Counted from the stretch's first letter, positions 8,046 to 18,821 are shown. The stretch is DNA of 51,531 nucleotides from JACVRU01 sp040902725 (GCA_040902725.1 JBBDWU010000003.1:1-51531), one strand, 5' to 3'. Notes: a model not told the origin generated them from the letters alone. Program-made: numbers and translations.

Positions 8046-8507
8046 GTGACAGAGCCGTTCAACGTCTTCGGGGACGAATGGGAGTCCGTGATCGAGCGGC
8101 CCGGGGGCACGTTCCACGACACCCCGGTCCTCCCGCGCTTCGACGGCCAGCTGCTCGGCGGCAGCCTCTACGAGCTGCCGCCCCACGCGAAGGGCTGGCC
8201 CTACCACTTCCAGCACGCGAACGAGGAGCTGTTGATCGTCCTCGCGGGCACGCCGACGCTCCGCGACCCGGACGGCGAGCGGACGCTCGCCCCGGGCGAC
8301 TGCGTCCTCTTCCCGCGCGGGCCCGAGGGCGCGCACACGGTGCACAACCAGGCCGACGAACCGGCGCGTTTCATCATGTTCTCGACGCTGATCTCGCCGG
8401 AGATGGTCAGCTACCCCGACAGCGGCAAGCTCGCGGCACGCTCCGACTTCGGCCGCGGCGTCTTCCGCGAGGACAGCATCGTCGACTACTGGGAGGGCGA
8501 GGAGTGA
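8046..8507 (+). CDS. Cupin-domain protein (first of tandem pair)
   Basis: A 153-residue single-domain cupin. The two conserved motifs are visible: WPYHFQHANEELLIVLAG (about residues 52-69), then GDCVLFPRGPEGAHTVHN near 84-101. The histidines and glutamate are those that normally bind a metal. It starts with GTG, 16 nt after the methyltransferase stop, and overlaps the next cupin by 4 bp (GTGA). It is a clear paralogue of its neighbour; both end in DYWEGE. Possible sugar- or thiol-metabolite enzyme or sensor; function unknown. Confidence 0.85.
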   Translation: MTEPFNVFGDEWESVIERPGGTFHDTPVLPRFDGQLLGGSLYELPPHAKGWPYHFQHANEELLIVLAGTPTLRDPDGERTLAPGDCVLFPRGPEGAHTVHNQADEPARFIMFSTLISPEMVSYPDSGKLAARSDFGRGVFREDSIVDYWEGEE

Positions 8508-8950
8508 ACCTCTACGACGACGGGGGCTGGAAGCGCGAGGGGGACCGCGAGGGCTATCGCTGGCGGGCGCAGCGGATCGGCGGCGAGCTGCTCGGCGCGA
8601 GCCTCTACGACGTTCCCGCGGGCGAGCAGACGTGGCCCTACCACTACGAGGAGGGCCAGGAGGAGTGGCTGCTGGTCGTGTCCGGCGAGCCGATGCTGCG
8701 CACGCCGGACGGCGAGCGCGTGCTCGTGCCCGGCGACGTCGTCTGCTTCCCGCCGGGCCCGGCCGGAGCGCACAAGCTCACCGGGCCCGGCCGCGTGCTG
8801 ATCGCCTCGACCCAGGTCGTCCCGCGCACGGCCGCCTATCCCGACAGCGACAAGCTCTCCGTCCGCTGGGGCACCAAGCCGGACGACCGGCTGATCTTCC
8901 GCCGCGGCGACGCCGTCGACTACTGGGAGGGCGAGAACGGCGGCTCGTAG
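8504..8950 (+). CDS. Cupin-domain protein (second of tandem pair)
   Basis: A 148-residue cupin, paralogous to the preceding gene, with WPYHYEEGQEEWLLVVSG and GDVVCFPPGPAGAHKLTG. The GTG start at 8504 lies in a 4-bp overlap. It lacks the first cupin's N-terminal segment, and its first metal motif keeps HxH-like spacing only loosely (YHYEE). The two may form a heterodimeric bicupin, by inference from the coupling. The next gene follows with no visible start codon. Confidence 0.83.
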   Translation: MNLYDDGGWKREGDREGYRWRAQRIGGELLGASLYDVPAGEQTWPYHYEEGQEEWLLVVSGEPMLRTPDGERVLVPGDVVCFPPGPAGAHKLTGPGRVLIASTQVVPRTAAYPDSDKLSVRWGTKPDDRLIFRRGDAVDYWEGENGGS

Positions 8951-8951
8951 G

Positions 8952-11411
8952 CGCGACCTTCCGGTCGGGACGGTCACGTTTCTGTTCACGGACGTTGAGG
9001 GGTCGACCAGGCTGCTGCACGAGCTGGGGCCGGAGAGTTACGCGCAGGCGCTGGCCGAGCACCGCCGGGTCGTGCGCGAGGCGTTCGCGCGCCACGGCGG
9101 CGTGGAGGTCGATACCCAGGGCGATGCCTTCTTCGTCGCCTTCCCGACCGCGCCAGGCGCGCTGGCGGCAGCGGCCGAGATGCTCAACGGGCTCGCGGCC
9201 GGCCCGATCCGCCTGCGGATGGGGATCCACACTGGGACCCCGCACGCGGGCGATGAGGGATACGTGGGCGCCGACGTGCACCGGGCGGCGCGGATCGCCG
9301 CGAGTGGTCACGGCGGTCAGGTCCTCGTCTCGGCCTCGACGACGGCGCTCGTCGATTCGGCCGTTCTGCGGGACCTCGGTGAGCACCGGCTGAAGGACCT
9401 CTCCGCGCCGGAGCGGATCTTCCAGCTCGGCGATGGCGAGTTCCCGCCGCTGAAGACTCTCTACCGGACGAACCTGCCGGTGCCGGCGACACCGTTCCTG
9501 GGCCGCGACCAGGAGCTGGCGCAGGTCCTCGAGCTGCTCGAGGGCACGCGGCTGTTAACCCTGACCGGCCCGGGCGGGACTGGCAAGACGCGGCTTGGGC
9601 TTCAGGCTGCCGCCGAGGCATCCGAGGGCTTCCCGGACGGCATCTACTGGGTGCCGCTGGCGCCGCTGCGCGACCCGCAGCTCGTGCTGGACGCCGCGGC
9701 CCAGGCGGTCGGCGCGCAGGACGGCCTCGCCGACCACGTCGGCGACCGGCAACTGCTCCTGCTGCTCGACAACTTCGAGCACGTCGTCGAAGCGGCCGGG
9801 GACCTGGCTGCACTGGTCGGCTCGTGCCCGAACCTTCGCGTCATCGTCACGAGCCGCGAGCTGCTGCGGGTGGCCGGCGAGCAGGCCTACCCGGTGCCGC
9901 CGCTCGAGCCGGAGGAGGGCGAGGAGCTGTTCGTCGCCCGTGCCCGCGCGGTGCGGCCGGACTTCGAGCCGACCCTCGCCGTCGGCGAGCTCTGTGCGCG
10001 GCTCGACAACCTGCCGCTCGCGCTCGAGCTCGCCGCCGCCCGCTCGCGCGTGCTCTCCCCGGAGCAGCTGCTGGAGCGCCTGTCGCAGCGGCTCGACCTG
10101 CTCAAGGCCGGCCGCGGCGCCGACCCGCGCCAGCAGACGCTGCGGGCGACGATCGAGTGGAGCCACGAGCTCCTGGACCCCGACGAGCAGCGATTGTTCG
10201 CCCGCCTCGCCGTCTTCCGCGGCGGGTGCACGCTCGAAGCGGCCGAGATGGTCTGCGATGCCGGCCTCGACACGCTCGAGTCGCTCGTCGACAAGAGCCT
10301 GCTCCGCGTCCGCGACGACGACCGCTTCTGGATGCTCGAGACGATCCGCGAGTACGCGGAGGAGCGCCTAGAGGCAGCCGGTGAGGCCGATGACCTTCGG
10401 CGGCGTCACGCCGAGAACTTCCTCGCGCTCGCCGAGGAGGCGGAGCCCAGCCTGAGGGGTGGCTCCCCGCAGGAGTGGCTCGATCGGCTCGATCCCGAGA
10501 TCGAGAATCTGCGCGCTGCGTTCGATTGGCTCGAGTCGGCGGGCGAGACCCAGCCTGCGCTGCGCCTCTGCGGCGCTCTCCACGACTTCTGGATGATCAG
10601 GGGCCACATCGGCGAGGGGCGACGGCGGCTCGATCGCGCGCTGGCCGCTGATGCGCGACCGACCGTCGCCCGGGCACGGGCGCTCGGCGCGGCGTCGATG
10701 CTCTGGGGCGTTGACGACCCCGCCGTCGGCGCGGCCCGAGCCGAGGAAGCCCTGGGCCTCGCCCTGGAGCTCGGCGACGTGTGGGGCGCGGCCAGCGCGC
10801 GCCGGGCGCTCGCGGCGGCCCTCTCCACCCGCGGGGAGGACTGGGAACGCATAAGGAAGCTCGTCGAAGAAAGCAGGATGGCCTTCGTCGAGCTCGGTGA
10901 TGACCACCAAGCGCTCGCCCTGACCCGCTTCCTCGCGTGGGCAGTCGAAGAGCTGGGCGACACGGAGCGTTACTGGGAGCTTGTGAGGGAGTATCTCGCC
11001 CGGGCGCAGGAGCTCGGCAACGAGCGCCTCGAGGCGCGGGGCCTGGGAGCGATGGCGTACCGCGCGCTCGAGCAAGGTCGGCTCGACGAGGCCCGCGAAC
11101 TGCAGGCGCGCTCGTACGAAATCGATCGGAAGCTCGGCTTCTCCCTCCACATCGCCAACGACCTCGTCCGCTTCGCCGCGATCCTCGTTCGCGCCGGCGA
11201 AGCCGCGGCCGCCGCGCAGCTCGTGGCCCGCGCCGACCGGCTCTACGAGGAGATCGGCACGCAGCGCGAATCCTGGGCCGTTCAGGAGCGCGACGAGACG
11301 CTGTCGCTCATCCGCGAGCAGCTCGACGAGGAGTCCCTCACCGCGGCCTGGGAGCGCGGCCGCTCGCTCGACGTCGATGAAGCGGTCGCGCTCGCCCTGG
11401 GTCAGGAGTGA
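8952..11411 (+). CDS. Class III nucleotide cyclase-like/AAA ATPase signalling protein, start codon uncertain
   Basis: A large multidomain protein. The N-terminal class III cyclase domain has VTFLFTDVEGSTRLL, DTQGDAFFVAF and GADVHRAARIAASGHGGQV. Then comes an NB-ARC/MalT-type ATPase with Walker A LTGPGGTGKTRL and Walker B LLLLDNFEHV, a winged-helix-like segment (RQQTLRATIEWS) and a TPR-rich C-terminus without a LuxR HTH. In the cyclase domain, the usual substrate Lys is Asp and the transition-state Asn is His, so catalysis is doubtful. The open frame begins after TGA at 8892. No ATG, GTG or TTG occurs before 9072, which would cut off the first metal Asp. The given start is a domain-based estimate. 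Confidence 0.78.
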   Translation, partial: RDLPVGTVTFLFTDVEGSTRLLHELGPESYAQALAEHRRVVREAFARHGGVEVDTQGDAFFVAFPTAPGALAAAAEMLNGLAAGPIRLRMGIHTGTPHAGDEGYVGADVHRAARIAASGHGGQVLVSASTTALVDSAVLRDLGEHRLKDLSAPERIFQLGDGEFPPLKTLYRTNLPVPATPFLGRDQELAQVLELLEGTRLLTLTGPGGTGKTRLGLQAAAEASEGFPDGIYWVPLAPLRDPQLVLDAAAQAVGAQDGLADHVGDRQLLLLLDNFEHVVEAAGDLAALVGSCPNLRVIVTSRELLRVAGEQAYPVPPLEPEEGEELFVARARAVRPDFEPTLAVGELCARLDNLPLALELAAARSRVLSPEQLLERLSQRLDLLKAGRGADPRQQTLRATIEWSHELLDPDEQRLFARLAVFRGGCTLEAAEMVCDAGLDTLESLVDKSLLRVRDDDRFWMLETIREYAEERLEAAGEADDLRRRHAENFLALAEEAEPSLRGGSPQEWLDRLDPEIENLRAAFDWLESAGETQPALRLCGALHDFWMIRGHIGEGRRRLDRALAADARPTVARARALGAASMLWGVDDPAVGAARAEEALGLALELGDVWGAASARRALAAALSTRGEDWERIRKLVEESRMAFVELGDDHQALALTRFLAWAVEELGDTERYWELVREYLARAQELGNERLEARGLGAMAYRALEQGRLDEARELQARSYEIDRKLGFSLHIANDLVRFAAILVRAGEAAAAAQLVARADRLYEEIGTQRESWAVQERDETLSLIREQLDEESLTAAWERGRSLDVDEAVALALGQE

Positions 11412-11799
11412 CGGAAGGGCAGCTCGCGGACCTTCGCTGACTCCACTTCGACCTCGTAGAGCACCGTCGTTTCCGGCCGGAACGGGAAGGGGTCGCCGGT
11501 GTAGCGGACCGCCATCGGGTCGATCACCTCGTCCCAGATCGCCGAGTCCGTCCGCTGCTCCACCACGCGCCCGCGCACGTGCGCCGCGCGGTACGGGTTC
11601 GCCTCGTCCGCGATCGCAAAGGCGACGCGCGGATCCCGCTCGAGGTTCTTCGCCTTGCTCGACGTCGTCTGCGTGAAGAAGGCGAGCCGGTCGCCCACCG
11701 CCGCGATCCAGACCGGGACGACGTCCGGCGACCGATCCGCGCGGGTGCTCGCGAGGTACGCCATGTTCCGCGCCGAGACGAGCTCGCGCAGGTCGTCCG

Positions 11800-11803
<4 letters not shown>
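11402..11803 (-). CDS. Pyridoxamine 5'-phosphate oxidase-fold protein
   Basis: A 133-residue split-barrel flavin or F420-binding protein of the PPOX family: MAYLASTRADRSPDVVPVWIAAVGDRLAFFTQ, then SSKAKNLERDPRVAFAIAD and a conserved C-terminal strand. Such proteins in actinobacteria often use F420 and act as small-molecule reductases; the substrate is unknown. The GTG at 11803 overlaps the acyl-CoA dehydrogenase stop by 4 bp (GTGA), so it is the second gene of that operon. It overlaps the cyclase-like gene convergently by 10 bp. Confidence 0.82.
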
Positions 11804-12987
<1,184 letters not shown>

Positions 12988-12993
12988 GCCGTG

Positions 12994-12999
12994 ATCGTA
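12994..12999 (-). promoter_or_regulatory. -10 hexamer TACGAT, leaderless
   Basis: On the minus strand TACGAT ends 6 nt before the GTG at 12987, so the predicted +1 is the start codon. Confidence 0.45.
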
Positions 13000-13029
13000 G
13001 TGCCTAGGGCGGAATGAGTCCGCTCAAGC

Positions 13030-13108
13030 GGGTCGACCGGTCATTTCGGACGGACGCGCGGTCATGGCCCGCGCGTCCTGATGGTCGGCGCCGCGAGCGG
13101 CGCCTTAG
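13030..13108 (-). repeat. Two-hairpin interspersed repeat, copy 1
   Basis: GGGTCGACCGGT (13030-13041) is followed by hairpin A (10-bp arms at 13052-13061 and 13069-13078) and hairpin B GGCGCCGC-GA-GCGGCGCC (13087-13104). The TTA at 13105 is the complement of the GH26 gene's TAA stop, so on the minus strand the element begins at that gene's stop codon. Two tandem, diverged units of the same element lie at 24421-24558, also at a minus-strand gene end. A 3'-end or terminator role is likely. Confidence 0.7.
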
Positions 13109-14049
13109 CCGAGCGGTGAGATGTACTGCTTGTAGGCGGCGCGGCTCTTGGGATAGCGCGCGAGGTCGAACTCAGAACCCTTGACGCCGTAGTACCAGGC
13201 GATCAGCTCGACCTTGGGATGCGTCTTGACGAAGTCGGCCATGCGCTTGACGAACCCCGGGTCGTCGATGCCCCAGTTCGCCCACTCCGGGAACGAGTGC
13301 GGCTTGTGCTTGTAGCGCTGGTAGAGCGCCTCGGCCGCGCCCCATTCGGCCTTGCCGCCGATGTTGTAGAGGTCGTTGCCGACCACGTCGACGAACTTGT
13401 CGCCGGGGTAGTAGGCGGCCGCGGTATTGCCCGCGAGGTTCGGGCTGCCGTAGCCCTGCGGGTTCCAGACCATCCGCACCCGCGGGAACGGGGCGGGCGT
13501 CAGCGCCGCGCTCACCGGCGGCATGCCCAGCCGCTTCAGCTCCGCGTTCGCGTTCGGCGCGCCGTGGACGATCAGGTAGGCGCGCGCGAAGGCCTTCCTG
13601 AAGTTGGCGGTCGAGTGGGCGGCACCGCGCGAGCTGCCGTTCTGGTTGAACGCGCAGTACGTGTTCCAGTGGCCGTTCATCTCGCCCCAGGGCCGGATGT
13701 AGATCCGGCCCGGCCACGTGGAGACGGCGCGGTTGAGGTCGACGAGGAAGGCGTCGCCCTTGCCCTGCGCGATGTCGCGCGAGCTGAGGATGCCGCCGCC
13801 GCTCTTCATCGAGAAGCCGATCATCGGCACCTCGCCCTGGTTCCCGATCAGCCGGTCGAGCCGCGGGCCGGTGGCCTGGCCGAAAGCCATGATCACATGC
13901 CCGACGCGGGTCTGCTGGCCGGTCACCGAGTCGAAGTGATCGGCGTTGCCGAGCACGCCCAGCAAGACTTCCCGCTTGACCGGTGCCGCCCCGCCGCCGG
14001 GGACGGCGACCAGCGCGAGCAGGGCGAGCAGGAGGGCCGCAAACCGCAT
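13105..14049 (-). CDS. Secreted GH26-like glycoside hydrolase
   Basis: A 314-residue exported protein with a signal peptide (about residues 1-22). The TIM-barrel landmarks fit the GH26 family: IRPWGEMNGHW (candidate acid/base E123) and FPEWANWG (candidate nucleophile E255). GH26 enzymes act mostly on mannans or related beta-glycans; the substrate here is not determinable. The ATG at 14049 has both an AAGGGG sequence and a TACAAG hexamer 6 nt upstream. Its stop codon is fused to the two-hairpin repeat. Confidence 0.8.
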   Translation of the reverse strand: MRFAALLLALLALVAVPGGGAAPVKREVLLGVLGNADHFDSVTGQQTRVGHVIMAFGQATGPRLDRLIGNQGEVPMIGFSMKSGGGILSSRDIAQGKGDAFLVDLNRAVSTWPGRIYIRPWGEMNGHWNTYCAFNQNGSSRGAAHSTANFRKAFARAYLIVHGAPNANAELKRLGMPPVSAALTPAPFPRVRMVWNPQGYGSPNLAGNTAAAYYPGDKFVDVVGNDLYNIGGKAEWGAAEALYQRYKHKPHSFPEWANWGIDDPGFVKRMADFVKTHPKVELIAWYYGVKGSEFDLARYPKSRAAYKQYISPLG

Positions 14050-14072
14050 CGGCCCCTTGTAGCACCGATCCT

Positions 14073-15266
14073 TCAGCTTGCCAATAACCCGGTCAAGTAC
14101 ATGATCGCCACGCCGCCGAGGAACCCGCCGAGCACGAAAGGCGACGTCAGCCCGCCCGGCGCGGTGCGCGCGACGTAGCGCCCGACCTCGATCACGACCT
14201 GGAGCGCAGCGCCCGCCGCGGCGGCGAAGAAGACGACCCCCAGGACGTCGCTCGTCACGAACCCGCCGAGCCACGCTCCGGGGATCGTCGGCCCGCCCGC
14301 AATCAGGACGAGCCCCGCCAGCGCGGCGGCGCCGGCCGCCTGCCGGCCCTCCGCCACCGGCGCGGCGATCCCGAGGCCCTCGGTGACGTTGTGGATCATG
14401 AAGCCGACGATCAGGAAGGTGCCGAGCGCGAGCTCGCCGAGCGCGAAGGACGAGCCGATCGCGAGCCCCTCGCCGAAGTTGTGCAGCCCGATCCCGATCG
14501 CCACCAGCAGGGCGAGCGCGAGCCCGCTGACCGCCGTCCCGCCGCGCGAGAAGCGGTGCGAGATCGCCGTCATCGTCAGGTAGCTCGCCGAGACGCCGAG
14601 CAGCACGAGGCCTGGGCCGCCCAGCGCCCCGGGCAGGACGCCCTGGAGCTCCAGCGCCTCGCCCAGCGCCTCGAGCGCGAGGAAGGTCAGCAGGCCCGCG
14701 GTCAGCGCCATGAAGGCCGCGAGCCACCTCGGCGCCGCCCGCCGTAGCGACGGGAGCCAGAGCAGGCCGAGCGCCACCGGGATGATCCCGACGAGTGCGC
14801 CCACGATCGCGTAGCCGAGGAAAGCCCGGGCGGTGGCGCCCGGGGTCTCGACCGCCGCCGCGATCTCCTCCGTCGTCTCGATCCCCGACGAGCTCGTGAC
14901 GCCGACCGCAATCGGCTCGTCCTCGACCCAGTCGTAGGCGACGACGACGGTGGCAGAGCGCAGCCGGGAGAGCGTCTGCTCACCGTCCACCTCGAAGGGG
15001 AGGATCGCGTCGTCCACGGTCACGGACGCGATCGTGAGGTCGTCCTGCTGGGGGTTGGTGACGCGGATGCGGATCTCGCCGTCGTGGAACTCGACGCGCC
15101 TGATGTCGAACTCGTCCGGCTGCGGCGCCTGGCGGCCGAGCAGGTCGGTCAGCGACTCGCCCGACGCGGCGAACAGCGAGACCGTGCCGACGAGGAGCAC
15201 GATCGGCACCAGCGCCCAAAGGCGCCATGCCCCTCTCAGTCCACGACGTTGAAGAATCCCATCCAT
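14073..15266 (-). CDS. ZIP-family metal transporter with extra N-terminal domain
   Basis: A 397-residue membrane protein. After a TM anchor (about residues 16-35) comes an extracytoplasmic beta domain (about 50-150), then the ZIP core with IGLHNFGEGLAIGSSFA (TM4 metal site) and MIHNVTEGLGIAAP (TM5). ZIP transporters move zinc, iron or related divalent metals into the cytosol. The ATG at 15266 overlaps the multicopper oxidase gene by 31 bp; in-frame codons further upstream only mirror that gene. The unusual N-terminal domain may receive metal from the oxidase; that is inference. Confidence 0.82.
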   Translation of the reverse strand: MDGILQRRGLRGAWRLWALVPIVLLVGTVSLFAASGESLTDLLGRQAPQPDEFDIRRVEFHDGEIRIRVTNPQQDDLTIASVTVDDAILPFEVDGEQTLSRLRSATVVVAYDWVEDEPIAVGVTSSSGIETTEEIAAAVETPGATARAFLGYAIVGALVGIIPVALGLLWLPSLRRAAPRWLAAFMALTAGLLTFLALEALGEALELQGVLPGALGGPGLVLLGVSASYLTMTAISHRFSRGGTAVSGLALALLVAIGIGLHNFGEGLAIGSSFALGELALGTFLIVGFMIHNVTEGLGIAAPVAEGRQAAGAAALAGLVLIAGGPTIPGAWLGGFVTSDVLGVVFFAAAAGAALQVVIEVGRYVARTAPGGLTSPFVLGGFLGGVAIMYLTGLLAS

Positions 15267-16231
15267 CCCAGCTCGGCGAACTCGGACTGGTGCGCGTGGA
15301 ACATGAAGCGGCCGGTGTTCGCGAACTCGATCTCGAGGATCCCGCGCTCGCCCTGGCACAGCATCACCGTGTCCGTGTAGAGGAAGTGCTCGTTGCGGCC
15401 GGTCGGGTAGTAGCGGAAGAAGTCGCCGTGCAGGTGGAGGGAGTTGACCAGGTCGAACTCCGTCAGGTTGGCGAGGTAGATCCGCACCGGTGTCGAGCGG
15501 CTGACGACGATCGGGTGCTTCGCGTAGAAGAACGAGCGGCCGTTGATGGTGTAGAAGTTGTTCCCGCCGTCGCCGTCGGTGTCGTAGCCGTTCATCACCA
15601 TCACGATCTCCTGCGCGGGCGGGCGCGGCTCCGGCGGATCGACGATGAACGCCCCGTAGAGCCCCTTGTGGATGTGCTTCTTGAGCGGCGTCGCGTGGCA
15701 GTGGTACAGGTGCATCCCGTACGGGCGCGCCTCGAACTCGTAGAGGAAGCTGTCGCCGGGGGCGACGACCTCGAAGACGCCGTCCATGTTCGCCGGGTGG
15801 ATCCCGTGGAAGTGGATCGTGTGCGGGTGCGAGCCGCCGTTCGTGAGGCGGACGCGCAGGATGTCGCCCTCCGTGGCGCGGATGACGGGCCCGGGCACGG
15901 TGCCGTTGTAGGTCCAGGCCGGGAACGTGATCCCCGGAGCGATCTCGATCTCCCTGTCGATCGCGCGCAGGTCGTACTCGCGGACGCGGCCGGGCTCGTG
16001 GGGCAGGGCGAGCGGGGGATAGGTGAGCGCGTCGAGGTCGTGGAGCTCGCCGACCGCCGGCACCTCCTGGCCGATCATGGCCGCGTGCCCGACCGGCGCG
16101 TGGTCGTGGCCGAGGTGCGTGGCGTCCCGCTCCTCCCCGTCTGCGAACGCCAGCTTCGCGAGCGGGCCCGCGGCGACGAGCGGAGCGGCGCCGGCGATCA
16201 GCGCGCGCCTCGTCACGCGAGATTTAGGCAT
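15236..16231 (-). CDS. Tat-exported multicopper oxidase (two-domain)
   Basis: A 331-residue periplasmic or surface copper oxidase. A twin-arginine signal (SRVTRRALIAGAAPL, residues 4-18) is followed by HPHTIHFHG, LYHCHATPLKKHIHKGLYG, LHLHGDFF and FMFHAHQSEFAELGWMG, together giving type 1 and type 2/3 copper ligands. In the type 1 site the axial Met seen in nitrite reductases appears to be Leu (GLYG). It is co-transcribed with the ZIP gene (31-bp overlap). TAGAGT lies 6 nt before the ATG, and a palindrome at 16251 overlaps its -35 zone. Likely metal oxidation or detoxification. Confidence 0.85.
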   Translation of the reverse strand: MPKSRVTRRALIAGAAPLVAAGPLAKLAFADGEERDATHLGHDHAPVGHAAMIGQEVPAVGELHDLDALTYPPLALPHEPGRVREYDLRAIDREIEIAPGITFPAWTYNGTVPGPVIRATEGDILRVRLTNGGSHPHTIHFHGIHPANMDGVFEVVAPGDSFLYEFEARPYGMHLYHCHATPLKKHIHKGLYGAFIVDPPEPRPPAQEIVMVMNGYDTDGDGGNNFYTINGRSFFYAKHPIVVSRSTPVRIYLANLTEFDLVNSLHLHGDFFRYYPTGRNEHFLYTDTVMLCQGERGILEIEFANTGRFMFHAHQSEFAELGWMGFFNVVD

Positions 16232-16237
16232 GGCTGA

Positions 16238-16243
16238 ACTCTA
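16238..16243 (-). promoter_or_regulatory. -10 hexamer TAGAGT, leaderless
   Basis: TAGAGT on the minus strand ends 6 nt before the ATG at 16231. The palindrome at 16251-16266 sits just upstream and could block polymerase at the -35 region. Confidence 0.5.
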
Positions 16244-16250
16244 GCTGTTT

Positions 16251-16266
16251 TTTAGCCGCGGCTAAA
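16251..16266. promoter_or_regulatory. Perfect 16-bp palindrome TTTAGCCGCGGCTAAA, operator
   Basis: A perfect 16-bp palindrome starts 8 bp upstream of the multicopper oxidase -10 box. It also contains the stop codon (TAA at 16252-16254) of the upstream amidase gene. The TTAG...CTAA ends recall DtxR/MntR-type metal boxes, which would fit the oxidase-ZIP operon; the regulator is not in the window. Confidence 0.55.
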
Positions 16267-17582
16267 CGAGGCCTCGGCGAGCGTCCCGTTCGGGCCGATC
16301 GCCCGGGCGGTCAGCGTTTGCTCGCCCGGCGGCAGCTCGATCCGCCACGAGTAGGGCGCCGTCGCCAGCGTCCCCCTCAGCTCGCCGTTCACCAGCAGCT
16401 CGACCCGCTCGACGCGGCCCGTCGTTGCGACCGTCCAGACCCCGTCCACCAGATCCTGCGAGACGATCCCCGGGTTGGCGACGACGACGCGGAGGCGCTT
16501 CGTCGCGGTCCGACCGTCGCGCGCGGTGACGCGCAGGTCGAGGACGTGTGGGCCGTTGGCGACGCGGGCGGAGTTCCACGCGAACCCGAAGGGGCGGCTG
16601 TGTCGTGGTCGACGCGCACGCCGTCCACGTAGAGCAGCGCCCGCCGCGCCTTGCCGCCGCTGACGCGCGCCGGCAGCGGGACGACGCCCACCAGCTCGCC
16701 CGGCGCCGTCGCGCGCAGCACGAACGGCGCATTCTCGACCCGGATGCGGAAACGGACCGACGCCCTCGCCCCGCGCGGCCCGTAGGCGCGCAGCTCGACG
16801 ACGTGGCGGCCGTTCTTCAGCCGGCGTGTCTCCCAGAGGCCACCGAACGGCGCCTTCAGGTCACGCAGCCGCCGCGTCCCCTCGACCCACACCTCCACCT
16901 TGCGAACCGGGCCGCTCGTCCGCGCCCGCCAGCGGAACGCGCCCTTGACGAGCTTGCCGTTGCGGAGGTTCGGGGCGGTGACCGTCACGCGCACCGGCCG
17001 CGGCGGATGCGCGTACTTGCGGACGAGCCGGAGATAGCGCTCCCAGCTCCAGTGCGCGCCGGGGTCGGTGTGGCCGTCGGAGCCGCCGTACTCGCCCAGC
17101 CGGAGCGGATTGGGCACCTCGTCGTGGCCGATGAAGTGGCGTCGGTCGATCGGCATCACCGCGCGCCGAGCCAGGAAGGCGGCGAGCCGCGCCGAGGCGC
17201 GGTACTGCGCGTCCGTGAAGCCGGCCGGGTCGTCGACGAGCCCCTCGTGCTCGATTCCGATCGACGCCTGGTTGACGTTCCAGTTGCCGGCATGCCACGC
17301 GATGTCCGAGTTGTGGACGAGCTGCACGATCCGGCCGCGCCGTCCGACGATGTAGTGGGACGACGCGTGCGAGTGCTCGCTCTTGAGCCAGCGGACGGAC
17401 GGCCAGAAAGGACCCTCCGTGACGTGGACGACGAGGTAGCGGATCGACGTCGGCGAGCGGTGCGCCTTCGTGTAGTTGCCCTCGCCCTTCAGCCAGGCGA
17501 CCGGCGGCGGCTTCGGTGCCGCGGCGTGGGCAGGCAGCGCGAGCGTGCCAAGCAGCACCACGGTGAGGAGGGGGAGCCGCAC
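16252..17582 (-). CDS. Secreted N-acetylmuramoyl-L-alanine amidase with Ig-like repeats (frameshifted)
   Basis: The protein has a signal peptide (residues 1-20) and an amidase_2 domain (about 45-190) with VVHVTEG (H53), IGHDEVPNP (H153) and GHTDPGAHW (H171, D173) as zinc-site candidates, then three beta-sandwich repeats. The frame is broken near 16591-16594: reading on in that frame gives a Ser/Thr/Arg-rich nonsense tail ending at 16389. The other frame continues the repeat to 16252 (VDGVWTVATTG...LLVNGELRGTL). One lost base in a G4 run would restore a 443-residue protein. It may be a real mutation or a homopolymer error. CATAAT lies 6 nt before the GTG start. Confidence 0.75.
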
Positions 17583-17588
17583 GCCGGA

Positions 17589-17594
17589 ATTATG
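17589..17594 (-). promoter_or_regulatory. -10 hexamer CATAAT, leaderless
   Basis: CATAAT on the minus strand ends 6 nt before the GTG at 17582 of the amidase gene. Confidence 0.4.
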
Positions 17595-17620
17595 ACTCGA
17601 AAATCTGAAAGCGGTAGACT

Positions 17621-17636
17621 ATTGACTGACGAGTCA

Positions 17637-17638
<2 letters not shown>
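17621..17638. promoter_or_regulatory. Operator palindrome ATTGACTGACGAGTCAAT
   Basis: Seven-base arms (ATTGACT and AGTCAAT) surround GACG and run into the ATG at 17637. A TAGACT -10 lies at 17615-17620. The geometry resembles TetR-type control of acyl-CoA genes; binding here would block initiation of the acyl-CoA dehydrogenase gene. The regulator is unknown. Confidence 0.55.
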
Positions 17639-18821
<1,183 letters not shown>

